Assembly: GCA_946902875.1 (NCBI GenBank)
Contig: OX336343.1
Span: 14,753,361-14,817,360 of the forward strand
Source: Nematopogon swammerdamellus
Lineage: Eukaryota; Arthropoda; Insecta; Lepidoptera; Adelidae
Direction: 5' to 3'
DNA length: 64,000 nt
In this document: positions 1-11,539 of the stretch, in pieces
Layout of the letters: the number at the start of each line of letters is the position of its first letter
Numbering within the stretch: the stretch's first letter is position 1
The notes under the pieces: generated by a model
Database searches by the model: none
What the model was told of the DNA's origin: nothing
The model's input: only the letters and a program-made list of their open reading frames with translations
Made by a program: the position numbers and the translations under genes

Positions 1-1560
1 TCTCCTCTATTATTCATCTGCTCATAAATTTTTACGTGAAATTGCGTTATATTTATGAATGTTGATCTTTATGAACTTTTCATATGTCTGCCTACATCAA
101 TCCTGCAGTATTGATTACCCGGTTGGTAGCCACTTATGAGAATGTATAGGTTTAATAAAATATTATCGTATCTTAGTCGTGTGTGATACATGAATGTACG
201 ATAACTTTTCATCTTAGAGCATCTTTAGATATAATATTATAGTTTCTTCATCGTCTGTGATGCGGCTACCACTTTGAAAAGTTTATTTTTAGCCGTTTCG
301 ATTAATTTGAAAGCTTCATGAATAATTTATGAACTTGTCTCAGTGATTTGTAACGTCATACTTTGAGCTTGCAACTTCCCAAAAGCTAGTTAGCGGCGGA
401 TATTTGATCGTATGCTTAGCCTTATTTATATCTTACTCTTACCCACAAATATAGCATTAGTCACGTGATGTGCTCGTGTTGTACATCATTCCTACTCTTT
501 CTAATGGCTTTGGTATGTCTTTCAACTTCCACGTGTTCTTGTAACTTGAATGCTATATCTTGCTTACCGACAAAATGTGCTATGTCTCTTGACACGATGT
601 AGGCCTCAAAAACAACGTCTATAATCTATACTTTGCATACTAGCGCGTTAAAGGCGTAACGTGACATGAGAACTTAAGAGATTATCGTTAAACGCCTACA
701 CAAGAATGAAATGTACGGAGCACTGCAAGTTGTGCCGTCCGGTTACCAACCGAGATTTGCAATAACAGCAGACCTCGTGATAGTGGTTATGGAAGATTTT
801 GAGCTTGTGAATACACAAGCACCGATTAAAATAGATCGGACTTTAGGCAAGTCATTCAGTCTTGTAGCAGTCTAACTTAACAGCATTAGAGTGAATGTTA
901 CATCGAATAAATCATAATATCAGCAAAACAAAAATCGGAAACTTAAAATATTTGCTTAAACAAGTCTGAAATGATCCACGTGACTTCCAACTATTTCAGC
1001 TGACACAATGTTGAATAGCTACTACATAATATAACTCACAGATAACGATCCATTGTTCTTTCATATTAGAAATTATTATCCAAATGAATATTGAATATCT
1101 TGAGGCAGGAGCACCTCCTTAGTTTGTATTGCGAGTTACAATAACATCAATAAATTTAATGAATGTAAATAATGTCACACAAAACTAAACAAATAGCTTG
1201 GAAACCAAAATTCATAAAATTTGTGACATTACAATAGTAACTTCAGTCATTCATTATATTTGTCAATGTAATAAATAAATATGGCGATCGAATTATTTGA
1301 AGGTCAACATCCAGTTCAGCCACAGTAGTTGCAACACTGACATATGAATACTTGTAACTGATTATCAATCAAACATGAGGACAGCTTGTACGAAAGCGTT
1401 TAGTGAAAGTTTAACTAGTCACTTCTCAGTAGCGGCAGTGGAAGATATCGCAGAGAGTCTAGTTTCACCATCTTGTTTAAAATAAAAATAGTGCCCGCAA
1501 AAAATATTCGCAGATCGCGTACTTACTTGATCTTTGAATGGCAGCGCAAGAGATGTTTCT
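1..1560. other. AT-rich sequence, nothing assigned
   Basis: No credible coding frame, RNA gene or repeat recognised on either strand. Confidence 0.5.
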
Positions 1561-1561
1561 T

Positions 1562-2145
1562 TAGGGCTCCGCATCTTAAAAGGTAAAAATGTAACTCTTG
1601 TAAGATCACTCCCGTGTCCATCCGACTATCACAGAGTTTTTTCTAGAAAAATAAGTAACGTAGGCACTTGAAATTTGACTTGAAATAATGGTATATCTTT
1701 ATGACGCGCACATTTATATTAATATGGGGGTTGACCGCTGGTCTGGTAGCAATAAAAAATACTTTAAAATAACATGTCGTATGGGGTATCATTTGAAAGA
1801 GCTAACTGTAAGGATTCTAAAAATATAATTATTATATGAAATTTTTTTTTACAATTTTAAGTTCATTTGTCATAATGATAGCTGAAAATGTGCAAAAATT
1901 ATCGTCCCCCCCTTGTTCTTCTAAGTTTCTAAAGCTAAGATTTGATTTTAATAGGATCAGTTTAATATTATATGCAATGGTTTGCCTTACAGTGAAACCA
2001 TTGCTGTAGTTTTTATTCAGGCGTTTCGTTATTTTCGAAAACAATTATTTTGGTAAACACATAACACAAATATGTAGTGTGTATAGTGTACGTATATATA
2101 GTGTGGTGGTACGGAACCCTCGATGCGCGAGCCCGCACTTGGCGA
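1562..2145 (-). repeat. Lepidopteran interspersed element, GGTTCCGTA family, minus strand
   Basis: Read on the minus strand it starts with CGCCAAGTGCGGGCTCGCGC and GAGGGTTCCGTACC, and ends near AAGATGCGGAGCCCTAAAG. It therefore has both ends of a common lepidopteran non-autonomous element, with the internal GCTACCAGACCAGCGGTCAA block. It overlaps a spurious 70-residue frame. Confidence 0.6.
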
Positions 2146-3003
2146 TTTTTTTTGTAATCTCATCTCATCATGCGATTAGCTTTTTGTTAGTTCGGTCATC
2201 GTTCGACATGGTCAGTTCGGTCTAAAGTCTAAAGTAAGCGGCATCTTGCACGGAAACGTTGAGTTCCACTGAAATGCATTCAAGGCGGATATTATGAAGT
2301 ACCTCCTCAGTAGATATTCGAATGACGGATTTTTTAGCAAAGCAGCAAAATCGCCGCATTGTTGCCAAGGGGGTTTTAAACATCCGCTCTTTGGAGGTTG
2401 TGTGCGCTCGACTCAACGCACCATCACCGTCTGGTCCTATTTCGAAAAAAGTCTAGAAATATCGCCAAAAACGCAGAGCGCACCCGATTTTGACCAAAAT
2501 TTATTTTGGCCAAAATGGCGACGCACTCAAGGGCTGACAGCTAATCGGGTCCGATCGCACATGAGGGGTTAAAAAACATTATAATTTTTTTTTTATATTA
2601 CAAAATATAACCTATGCTTATAGTTTGTACTTAACTTGACAACTTTAGCTAGTGCCATTAGGTCACTTAACGAAATGTTGTTTTAAATCACCTGCATATA
2701 TAAATACTTACTCGTTATTGTAATTTTGTAATGCATATGTCAAAATAACAATGTTTTGTGTTACAAATTACTACACTGCGAAGTTAGGTAGCATATATTG
2801 TTCGACATTATTGTTGAATATTCATGAGACCGAGGTACCTTAAGTCAATTCATATTTGTATGACACACAAAACGATGTGTGGCTGGCCGCTGGAGTCATT
2901 TCGGTACATCTCAGTAACAGTCATTTTCATTTTTAATATAAGATGTTATTAATGGTTTCATCGTTTTTGCTAAATATTTTTGAGTAATCTGTACGTATAT
3001 AGG
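2146..3003. other. Unassigned; one short non-coding-like frame
   Basis: A 92-codon plus-strand frame (2294-2572) and an overlapping minus frame show no recognisable motif or splice support. Nothing else is seen. Confidence 0.4.
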
Positions 3004-3007
3004 TATA

Positions 3008-3284
3008 CAGGCCGTCCCAAAACTCAACGTCAAGCGGGAACCCCTACTAAGGGAAAAATAAGAAAAAAAAATCGGAGTCATTCGTTTTTTATGATATGAG
3101 CATTTTTTGAGAAACGTTGAAAATTTACATTTTTACGTACTGCGACTACAAATTTGCAAATATAATTGTTAAATTTTCTAAAAAAATAAATGACTCCGAT
3201 TATTTTTTTCTTATTTTTCCCTGGGTAGTCATAAACTGGCCTACTCCCTGGTTCCCGCTTGACGTTGAGTTTTGGGACACGGTG
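3008..3284. mobile_element. MITE with long terminal inverted repeats
   Basis: The left end CAGGCCGTCCCAAAACTCAA and the right end (inverse of CACCGTGTCCCAAAACTCAA) form inverted repeats of about 35 bases. These extend inward through a second inverted block around AATCGGAGTCATT. TATA flanks both ends (3004-3007 and 3285-3288). There is no transposase. The ends resemble the CAGGG...CCCTG elements at 18791 and 54161, suggesting one superfamily. Confidence 0.75.
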
Positions 3285-3288
3285 TATA

Positions 3289-4060
3289 AGCAATTTATGT
3301 ATGTGGGTATAAATAGAAGTTTTCACAAACATTTTATAAAGAACGGGTACCATACATTGTAAAATATAATAACACGTGGTTCAAAGGCGGACTTATCCCT
3401 TTAGAGATTTTATCCATTCAACCTTTAGTATAAGGTATAGATTAATAAAAGAGCAATACCTATATGGCGTAAAATGTAGAGCAATACCTAAACTCGTTGC
3501 TCGGTAACGTTGTTGGTTCGATCGAGTGTCTGCATGTTTTACTTGTACCGTGGTTGCCATTCCCATACGTATATTTTGATGTCAGTTTAATTTAAATAGA
3601 TATTTCCGGAGATGGTATTGTTTGGACCTACGTACGACGTGAAAATAGGTTAAAGCTTCATACAAGGTAAGCAAGCACGGTGTGAATTCTGGGGGTGCGA
3701 CCAGGTAGCGACACGCCGCTTTTTCGAGCTCGAGGCATAATACTTAAACTTAGTGTAAGCGAAAATTCGGTTTTTAATTTGTTTTATGCAATACTACAAA
3801 CTGAAACAAAAAAGCAAAAAGATATCGACGAAAACCTTGCTTTGGTCGCGTACATCCAAACTGCATTAGGTATATATGTATGTATTTGTTTATATTGCGT
3901 ATATGTATATGTACTTTTGAACTTGTATGTATGTAAATCACGAATGTATTTAGTTGTATGTTATTACTATTATCTATGTTTTATTGTTTAGTTTTGTAAC
4001 CTTAAAAAAAAAAAAATCTCATTTAATTTTCCGCACTACCCATCCCTACTCACAATCCCA
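3289..4060. other. Unassigned intergenic sequence
   Basis: No supported feature; a 98-codon frame near 3695 has low-complexity TATG-rich sequence and no homology I recognise. Confidence 0.4.
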
Positions 4061-4175
4061 GGTATGACTGGCAGATAATGCCCTTAGGCTTTAAGTCCGC
4101 CTTTTGTCACTTTTTGTGCAATAAAGTATATTTTCATTTTCATTTCATTTCATTTCATTTCATTTCATTTCATCC
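4061..4175 (+). repeat. Retroelement 3' tail plus (TTTCA)n microsatellite
   Basis: GCTTTAAGTCCGCCTTTTGT followed by GTGCAATAAAGTA is a typical lepidopteran retroelement tail. It runs into about eight TTTCA units at 4132-4173. Confidence 0.6.
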
Positions 4176-4879
4176 AATTAGTGTTGTTTTTAATTTAATA
4201 AATAAATTCACAGTCAATTCCAAGATTTTTTTCTATCAAGTGGAGTTAATCCAATCGTGTTTTCAAACTGAGCTGCCCGGATAGGTGAAGTTTTACATAC
4301 CTATACATATTAAAATTAAATATTTTATGTGAGTAATATTGATGGTACGTCTCTCAGAAAGAGGATATCATAAATGGAATATTTTTTGCAATCTACATAT
4401 ATTGTGGAAACATTACCTTTAAAAGTCGTTTCCTAAAAATGCTGAATACATTATTAACGCTTTGATGATCGCGTATCCCGTGATTGCCAAAAAGCGAGAC
4501 TAAATACTCTATTTCGTTTCGCCAATAATGATTTGGTACAGTGGGTTTAATGTCTTTGGGTACACTACACTAGTTTCTGATAAAATGTCAAACAAAATGT
4601 ACAAGATCAAGATGTCAAACTAGTTGATAAGATGACAGACTCGCCTGGTTAAGACAGTTTAGAAACATGTCATTTAAAACAACTGCGAACGCCTATCAAC
4701 CATCTTCAGTCTATGTAAAGAAAAGAAGATATATTATATGAACGCGAACGTATAATATATGATCTGTTCAATATTAGGCCTTCGGGAAAATATTACGAAG
4801 ACAAAACATTTTTAGCGCTATCTACAATATTTCCAATTAACAGATTTTTTTTTATTGATACGCGTGCCACTTGGCGCCG
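4176..4879. other. Unassigned intergenic sequence
   Basis: AT-rich; nothing recognised. Confidence 0.4.
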
Positions 4880-5275
4880 TCAGCATGGATTGTTGAGCCG
4901 ACGACGCCCAAAAGCATTCGGCTTAGAACGGGGGCTGCGAATGCCGTGCCGGCGTGACAGGTATCTTTTTATGCTTCTCTTGAGAGATCCTAAGTCATAC
5001 ACTGAAGGAAGCACATCGGGAGGAAGTGCATTCCAGAGTTTCGCAGTGCGGAAGATAAAGAAATACTGGAGCGCTTAGTCCGCACTTTAGGCAGCTCTAC
5101 AGTATAGGGATGCATTCCCTGTCTGTTACGCGTGGACCTATGGTGAAATGGTGAAGTCGGAATTGTTTCGAACAGCTCCTCAGAGCATTCACCGTTGAAC
5201 AGTCGATAGAACACACTTAGTGAACCTATGTCTCTACGGAGCTGGAAAGGTTCAAGTTTGCAGGACACTTCAATG
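4880..5275 (-). pseudogene. LINE (Jockey/CR1-type) pol C-terminal fragment
   Basis: The minus strand reads LEPFQLRRDIGSLSVFYRLF and GECSEELFETIPTSPFHHR. After a frameshift near 5085 it reads LWNALPPDVLPSVYDLGSLK and ends ...RRLNNPC with a TGA at 4880-4882. This is the C-terminal tail after the reverse transcriptase of a common lepidopteran non-LTR element. The same family appears at 62430-62995. Frameshifted and 5'-truncated, hence dead. Confidence 0.8.
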
Positions 5276-7516
5276 TCGTTAACTTGGCGAACTGCATGAT
5301 TTTAATACTTATGCGAAATCGTTCCGGTTTCGGTATGCTGAAACAATGTTTGGCAAATTTCAGGAATCCCACAGTTGGTCTAATTCGCAGGAGGTGTAAT
5401 TTTAGATTCACTAATATTAAATGAACCGGAAGGTCAATTAAGTATTTATACATTTCCCTTATATTACGTTATGTTTTTCTGTACTCTACGAGTAGTAACC
5501 TATATGCGTCTGACTGAAGATGTTTTACATTGTTTTATTTTGAACAAAAACAAATAATACTTACTTTTTCGCGCTACAGCAGGAGATTCATTACTTAGTT
5601 ACCTGCTCCATAGTAAAATGAGACGTGGTTTAAATGTTTAAATGGTTTAAATGAGATGTGGTTTAACTATGCCTGCTCGACCGCAGACGTTTTAAAACTG
5701 AAATTATTTTATCTGAGGACACGGTAGTGCCCATGCCAAGTCGATGAAGTTTTAGCAGATGGATTAATTGAATAATGGCCTGGAACTATTTCAGCGTCCT
5801 AAAGGCTTTGTCTGATTTGTTAATTTCTTCTCATTTCCGCATCGACATGAAATCTTAATGAAAGAAACATTTCAGGCAATTCATTGGTTGGTGAAAACAA
5901 TTTTTATTAATACGATGCGATATGTCATTTTATAGGTAAAATACATATACTAATGGTTTATTCCTGTTAGCTTCTAAAATATTCTTAAATGTTAAATATA
6001 TATATATCCAAACAGATATAGAATTGAAAATTTTTGCACTTTCCTGTTCCCTTCCCTTGTATCCGCGCGGATACCAGATGTCTTGCTTTAGTAGCCTTAC
6101 CTGGTATCCGCGCGAATTTATTGACCTAACTTCACTACTTTACGAAATATTTGAGGTTATGTCAAGGTCGGTGCGCAAGCCTGCGGAGCGCCGAAAGCAA
6201 CTGGAAGTCAAAGGGTAAGCATATTTAATAGGTGGTAAGCGAAAGGTCTAAAATAGGATTTATTTATTTGTATTTGTGATTGTTAGAAGGTTGGCTGAAA
6301 ACCATCGCAGCCAGGGTAGAATACGCTGTCCCATGTCATTTTTGCCACTAACGATATTAAATGCCGTGTTATTTTTATATTTTTTTGGCAAATAAATATA
6401 TTTCCTTCTTTCAAAGACTTAATAATGAACGAACAAAGGTAAAGTTACATTACAAATTGTGTGACATTCCCTCAAGAATTATCTACGGTGGTGGTGGCGG
6501 CAATCAAACACATCTCTTTCGTGCTCCATCTTGCGACTTGCGAACAGAGAACATGTGAGATGTGACTCATCCTGCACTAAGTAATGCGAATATGTAAATT
6601 AATTCCGAAAAAATACTTGGACAAGGCGATGTTTGAACAGTTTGACAATAACATTTCCACTTCAATGGCTGTAGATAAATTCGGATCGAACATTGGAATT
6701 ATAAGTCAAACCAAACGAGCCTCATACTGGGGCCGAGCGCGCAGGTAGCGACAACGTTCGACCGATATATTTTTACTTTCAGATCCAACTGTAAGTCGAC
6801 CGCATTATCCTTAGTGATAGCATAACACAAACACCGGTAATTAGGCAAATGAACGAATACTTCACGAGCTCCAATAGGGAAAACACCAATATGTGTACTT
6901 GTGATGTGTGTACCTTCCTAATGTGGTTTTTGGTAAAAAAAAAATTTATATTTACTCAAAAGTAATTTTATATGTTTCTAGAGGACTGTGAGAAGGAAGA
7001 ACTTCCCAAAATGTACCACCTATTTTGAAAAAAAAGCTTCGGGTTGCACACCGGGAGTGCCGGCAGAAGTGAAAACTTAAACATTTACGTTGTGCATTTT
7101 TGAATATTTTGGAATGGTTAGGGAATAATTTCGCACGAATTGTTTTATTTATCAGTATAAAAGTAAAATACTATATTCATTTATTGCGCTATCGTAGACA
7201 AACATGACAATTTATATTACATAAAAAATTTAACACTACAGAACTATTATAATTATTTTACATCATAAAGTTTATTTCTCAGAAAAATCTACTTTCATCC
7301 ATAATTTCAACGAATCTTACGCTTTTTCGATCAGGCTACGGATCTGACGCGAGTTCTGAGGCGAGTTAACATTTTTTACCCATCTAAAAAAAGTGCCAAG
7401 CGCCGCTAAAGAAGTTTTCACTTCAAAAAAAATATTGTGGTTCTTTTACAAACAACTTATTGCGCCCAAGAATAATTTTAATTTTCCCACTACTGTCATT
7501 CAAATTCAAATTACAG
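5276..7516. other. Unassigned; contains one small inverted repeat
   Basis: No gene recognised in 2.2 kb. At 6059-6118 TATCCGCGCGGATA is a 14-base palindrome, and ATCCGCGCGGATACCAG recurs inverted as CTGGTATCCGCGCGAA. The remainder shows nothing clear. Confidence 0.4.
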
Positions 7517-7700
7517 TTTTTTTATGGAAACTGACACGAATTGCTATGTCACCTAAAACATCCGTGATATCGCCCCACAACAGCTAAGTGAAGTAGGTGC
7601 CATTTCAGAGCTTCCCTTTGGTCGTGCCGGCTACACCGAATTGGAAGGAAAACACGATCTATTTGCATAGCCGCTTCGACGGACCTTTCATTCAGTAGCG
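7517..7700 (-). repeat. SINE family B fragment (3' part)
   Basis: It begins with the reversed poly(A) and TTATGGAAACTGACACG, followed by the conserved GTCGTGCCGGCTACAC region. It is more diverged than the other copies and lacks the promoter head. Confidence 0.7.
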
Positions 7701-8292
7701 TTCCTTTCCACATTCGCACTCCGATCCATGCGAAATTTGCAAAATGCTCACGCACACGCGACTAATTGTAAATTACACATGCAAATTATGGACTCGCAAG
7801 TCGTGATTCACGTGGCTGATGTTCCACATTTTATTCGATTGCGGATTAACGTGAGCCAACTACATACACCAGGGGTTTTCAACCTCTTTTATTAACTGGC
7901 ACACTTTTTCATGTACGATAATTTCACGGCACACCACATTTATGTTCATACAGAAAGCATAAACAATTTAGAAAACTAAAAACTATTGGCGTCTTCGTAC
8001 GTAATGTACGTTGTATATCCTATTATTTTAAGTGAGCTAAACTTGTATATATACAATTGGTTTCTCGGAAACGGCTCTAACGATTTGGATGAAATTTTGT
8101 ATTTAGATAATGTTATTATTAAACGGTTTTATTTAGCTTGACTCCGTATATTTGTTTGTTTCTATATTTGTTTCAAATCTTGCGACAATTTTTTCAACTA
8201 CTTCTACTGAACCGATTTTTATGAAACTTTGCACACACATTGAGTTTTCGTGACAATACAATATTATGATAATTTCAACTTGGTAACGAGGG

Positions 8293-9690
8293 TCTGATGA
8301 TGGAGTCAGGAGGTGGACAGTGGAACTCTTCAACCGTTACTAGTAACCCCCTCGAGTTTGGGCTCATTTGGTTGGTTTGGACGAGTGTCCTATACTTCTA
8401 CCAATACATTCTGATGATGGAGTCAGGAGGTGTACAGTGGAACTCTTCAACCATTACTAGTAAGCCCCTCGAGTTTGGGCTCATTTGGTTGGTTTGGACG
8501 AGTGTCCCATACTTCTACCAATATACTTGGTGACGAGGGTCTGATGATGGAGTCAGGAGGTGGACAGTGGAACTCCTCAACCGTTACTAGTAACCCCCTC
8601 GAGTTTGGGCTCATTTGGTTGGTTTGGACGAGTGTCCTATACTTCAACCAATACATTTGGTGACGAGGGTCTGATGATGGAGTCAGGAGGTGGACAGTGG
8701 AACTCTTCAACCGTTACTAGTAACCCCAGTTTGGGCTCATTTGGTTGGTTTGGACGAGTGTCCCATACTTCTACCAATACACTTGGTGACGAGGGTCTGA
8801 TGATGGAGTCAGGAGGTGTACAGTGGAACTCTTCAACCGTTACTAGTAACCCCTTCGAGTTTGGTCTCATATGGTTGGTTTGGACGAGTGCCCCATACTT
8901 CTACCAAAACATTTGGTGACGAGGTCTGATGATGGAGTCAGGAGGTGTACAGTGGAACTCTTCAACCGTTACTAGTAACCCCTTCGAGTTTGGGCTCATA
9001 TGGTTGGTTTGGACGAGTGCCCCATACTTCTACCAAAACATTTGGTGACGAGGTCTGATGATGGAGTCAGGAGGTGTACAGTGGAACTCTTCAACCGTTA
9101 CTAGTAACCCCTTCGAGTTTGGGCTCATATGGTTGGTTTGGACGAGTGTCTCATACTTCTACCAATACACTTGGTGACGAGGGGTCTGATGATGAAGTCA
9201 AGAGGTGTTCAGTGGAACTCTTCAACCGTTCCTAGTAACCCCCTCGAGTTTAGGCTCATTTGGTTTGTTTGGACGAGTGTCCTATACTTCTACCAATACA
9301 CTTGGTGACAAGGGTCTGATTATGGAGTCAGGAGGTGGACAGTGGAACTCTTCAACCGTTACTAGTAACCCCGTCGAGTTTGGGCTCATTTGGTTGGTTT
9401 GGACGAGTGTCCCATACTTCTACTAATACACTTGGTGACGAGGGTCTGATGATGAAGTCAGGAGGTGTACAGTGGAACTCTTGAACCGTTGCTAGTAACC
9501 CCCTCGAGTTTGGGCTCATTTGGTTGGTTTCGACGAGTGTCCCATGCACTACACCAATACACTTGGTGACGAGGGTCTGATGATGGAGTCAGGAGGTGTA
9601 CAGTGGAATTCTTCAACCGTTACTAGTAACCCTCTCGAGTTTCGTCTCATTTGGTTTGTTTGGATGAGTTTCCCATACTTGTCGAACGCA
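8293..9690 (+). repeat. Minisatellite, about 11 units of roughly 129 bp
   Basis: Units start with TCTGATGATGGAGTCAGGAG at about 8293, 8410, 8540, 8668, 8796, 8924, 9053, 9184, 9316, 9446 and 9576. Each carries AACTCTTCAACCGTTACTAG and TTGGTTGGTTTGGACGAGTG. The first unit is shorter (117) because it lacks TTGGTGACGAGGG. Units differ by scattered substitutions. All six frames stay open for long stretches, which explains several spurious frames. The last unit runs directly into the helicase fragment. Confidence 0.95.
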
Positions 9691-9691
9691 A

Positions 9692-10063
9692 ATGTATGAA
9701 ACAGACATACCATCTGTTCAAATTGATTTTGAAAGGGACGGCGTACACCTTATCCATCCTAAAACCATACAGTTTCCAGCAAAGTTTAATTATGCAACAG
9801 CTGAGAAACGGATGTTACCGATCATTTTGTCATGGGCCTCCACTGTCCATAAAATGCAGGGCAGACCTGTTGACCATGCTGTCGTGTATTTTGGCTCCAG
9901 ACTATTTAAGGAGGGTCAAGCGTATGTTGCATTGAGTCGCGTAAAGTATTTAGAAGAGCTATGTATTGAGGAGCTCGATTGTGAGAAATTGACAGGTAAG
10001 AAACCGAGTATCAAAGATGCAACGAGAGAGTTGGAAAGGATGAGGAGTTTGCGTAATGAATGA
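9692..10063 (+). pseudogene. Helitron/PIF1-type helicase C-terminal fragment
   Basis: A 123-codon frame ends in TGA at 10061-10063. It contains LPIILSWASTVHKMQGRPVD, matching the SF1B helicase motif (A-x-T-x-H-K-x-Q-G), and GQAYVALSRV, the conserved motif VI with its arginine. These are the last two helicase motifs of PIF1-like enzymes and of Helitron Rep-Hel proteins. Walker A and B and the Rep nuclease are absent, so this is a 5'-truncated tail. A minisatellite precedes it directly and a large palindrome follows it 30 bases later, which fits a Helentron-like 3' region. Confidence 0.8.
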
Positions 10064-10096
10064 TACGAGCCAAAAATCAAACTAAAAACGAGTAAA

Positions 10097-10600
10097 TAAA
10101 AAAATTGGTAAGAAAAACTTTTAAGTTAAACGGTTTTATTAAAAAAAAAACTAGAAAAAAAAACATCAGCTGTACAAAAAACTAGAAAATAATAAGGACA
10201 CAACGTACGAAATCGCGCAATACTAGCGTGCTGTCTTCTCATGTCCGATGCCAAAGGGCACATTGTGTCGCTGCGTCAGCGGAATAATTAATAAATTGAG
10301 ACTTTTAACAGACTAATATAAAAACGTGGGGCGTACAATATGAGTAATAAATAACATGCGCCCCACGTTTTTATATTAGTCTGTTAAAAGTCTCAATTTA
10401 TTAATTATTCCGCTGACGCAGCGACACAATGTGCCCTTTGGCATCCGACATGAGAAGACAGCACGCTAGTATTGCGCGATTTCGTACGTTGTGTCCTTAT
10501 TATTTTATAGTTTTTTGTACAGCTGATGTTTTTTTTTCTAGTTTTTTTTTTAATAAAACCGTTTAACTTATAAGTTTTTTTTACCAATTTTTTTTTAAGT
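10097..10600. repeat. Near-perfect palindrome, about 237-bp arms
   Basis: The left arm (10097-10333) and right arm (10359-10600) are reverse complements with only a few differences (for example one base in GCATC(C/G)GACATGAG). A 25-base loop (10334-10358) separates them. A small hairpin, CCGAGCGAAGCTCGG at 10621-10635, follows, as is common at Helitron 3' ends; no clear CTRR terminus is seen. Confidence 0.9.
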
Positions 10601-11165
10601 TTATCTAGATGTGTAGACGCCGAGCGAAGCTCGGTCGCCCAGGTACTGTAAATTATCAGTGAAAACGCTCATTTCATCCGAGGATGTCAAAATGTTCTCA
10701 TTACTTCCCTGCGAATTCGCATTTAATTTGTTCGTCTATCTATATAGATAGACGAACTTGTTATGCTTGCTCCTTTCTTCCGCTATTTTCATGCAAATTT
10801 TGAATGAGGTATTTAGAATTCGCGGCACACCGGTGAGCCGCGGCACACCGGTTGAAAACCCCTGCCATACACATTGTCATTAGCCGTCCTACTAATTAAT
10901 CGACATGCTAACTAATATTTTCTCCCTGTACTCGGGAGCCAGTTCGATTCCGTCGACGGAGAAGAGCACTGCCGCTTTCTTCTCCATTCACTTCAGTAAT
11001 TCCGTACTTTTCCAGTAGTGTTTTCTTTGTGTTTGCTTAATTAAATGGAAATAAGGCATATTGATTATTAAATCAGAATTTTGTGTTCAAACTTCCAACA
11101 TGGTCTTTAAATTATGTAAGTAAAGTAAAATAATTTATCAATGTATAGATATATATATACATGTT

Positions 11166-11537
11166 AGCCTCGGTAGCTCAGTGGTGCGGTCGGTCGACTG
11201 TTGTTAAGCAAACCTGGGTGCGGTCAGTACTTGGATGGGTGACCGCTAGACCTTTGGAGGCTGACCGTGGTTCGGATTCCACGTAAAACTGTAGGTCCCT
11301 TCCCTTCTTACCTTACTAGGTGGTAGGGTTTATCCCACCCTGGTTGGTACCACCGCACTGAATGAAACGTCTGTCGAAACGGCTATGTAAATAGGTCTCG
11401 TGTTTTCCGTCCATTTCAGTGTAGCCGACATGAAATGAAGGGAAGCACTGACATGGCACCTAGTTCACCCGGTGTTATGGGCTGACATCACGGATGTTCG
11501 TAGGTGACGTAGCCAACCGTGTCAGATTCCATAAAAT
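11166..11537 (+). mobile_element. SINE family B, full-length copy with tRNA/5S hybrid head
   Basis: The head reads GCCTCGGTAGCTCAGTGGTG (A-box-like). At 11203-11246 follows a segment with GTACTTGGATGGGTGACCGC, which matches the internal control region of 5S rRNA. At 11269-11280 comes GGTTCGGATTCC (B-box-like). The body continues to GTAGCCAACCGTGTCAG and an A-rich end. It sits next to an RTE-type repeat. Confidence 0.8.
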
Positions 11538-11539
11538 TC

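Larger units (their letters stand above)
7870..10864. mobile_element. Composite hAT-like non-autonomous element, about 3.0 kb
   Basis: The element begins CAGGGGTTTTCAACC and ends with its exact inverse GGTTGAAAACCCCTG (15-base terminal inverted repeats). It is flanked by ACATACAC at 7862-7869 and CCATACAC at 10865-10872, an 8-base target duplication with one mismatch, as hAT elements make. No hAT transposase is visible. The interior instead holds an 11-unit minisatellite (8293-9690), a Helitron-type helicase C-terminal frame (9692-10063), a near-perfect palindrome (10097-10600) and a 28-base palindrome (10730-10757). The simplest reading is a hAT element that received or captured a Helitron-like fragment. 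Confidence 0.75.

Noticed and set aside
8297..8919. Several frames of 77-119 codons on both strands
   Set aside because: They all lie in the 129-bp minisatellite; unit length and composition keep frames open and the peptides are just the repeated unit.
8293..9690. CRISPR-like array
   Set aside because: Units are 129 bp and repeated throughout, with no short repeats separated by unique spacers, and the genome is eukaryotic.
11166..11290. True tRNA or 5S rRNA gene
   Set aside because: The A and B boxes are separated by a 5S-like block, no acceptor stem forms, only about 45 bases match 5S, and the sequence is repeated as part of a SINE with a long body and poly(A).
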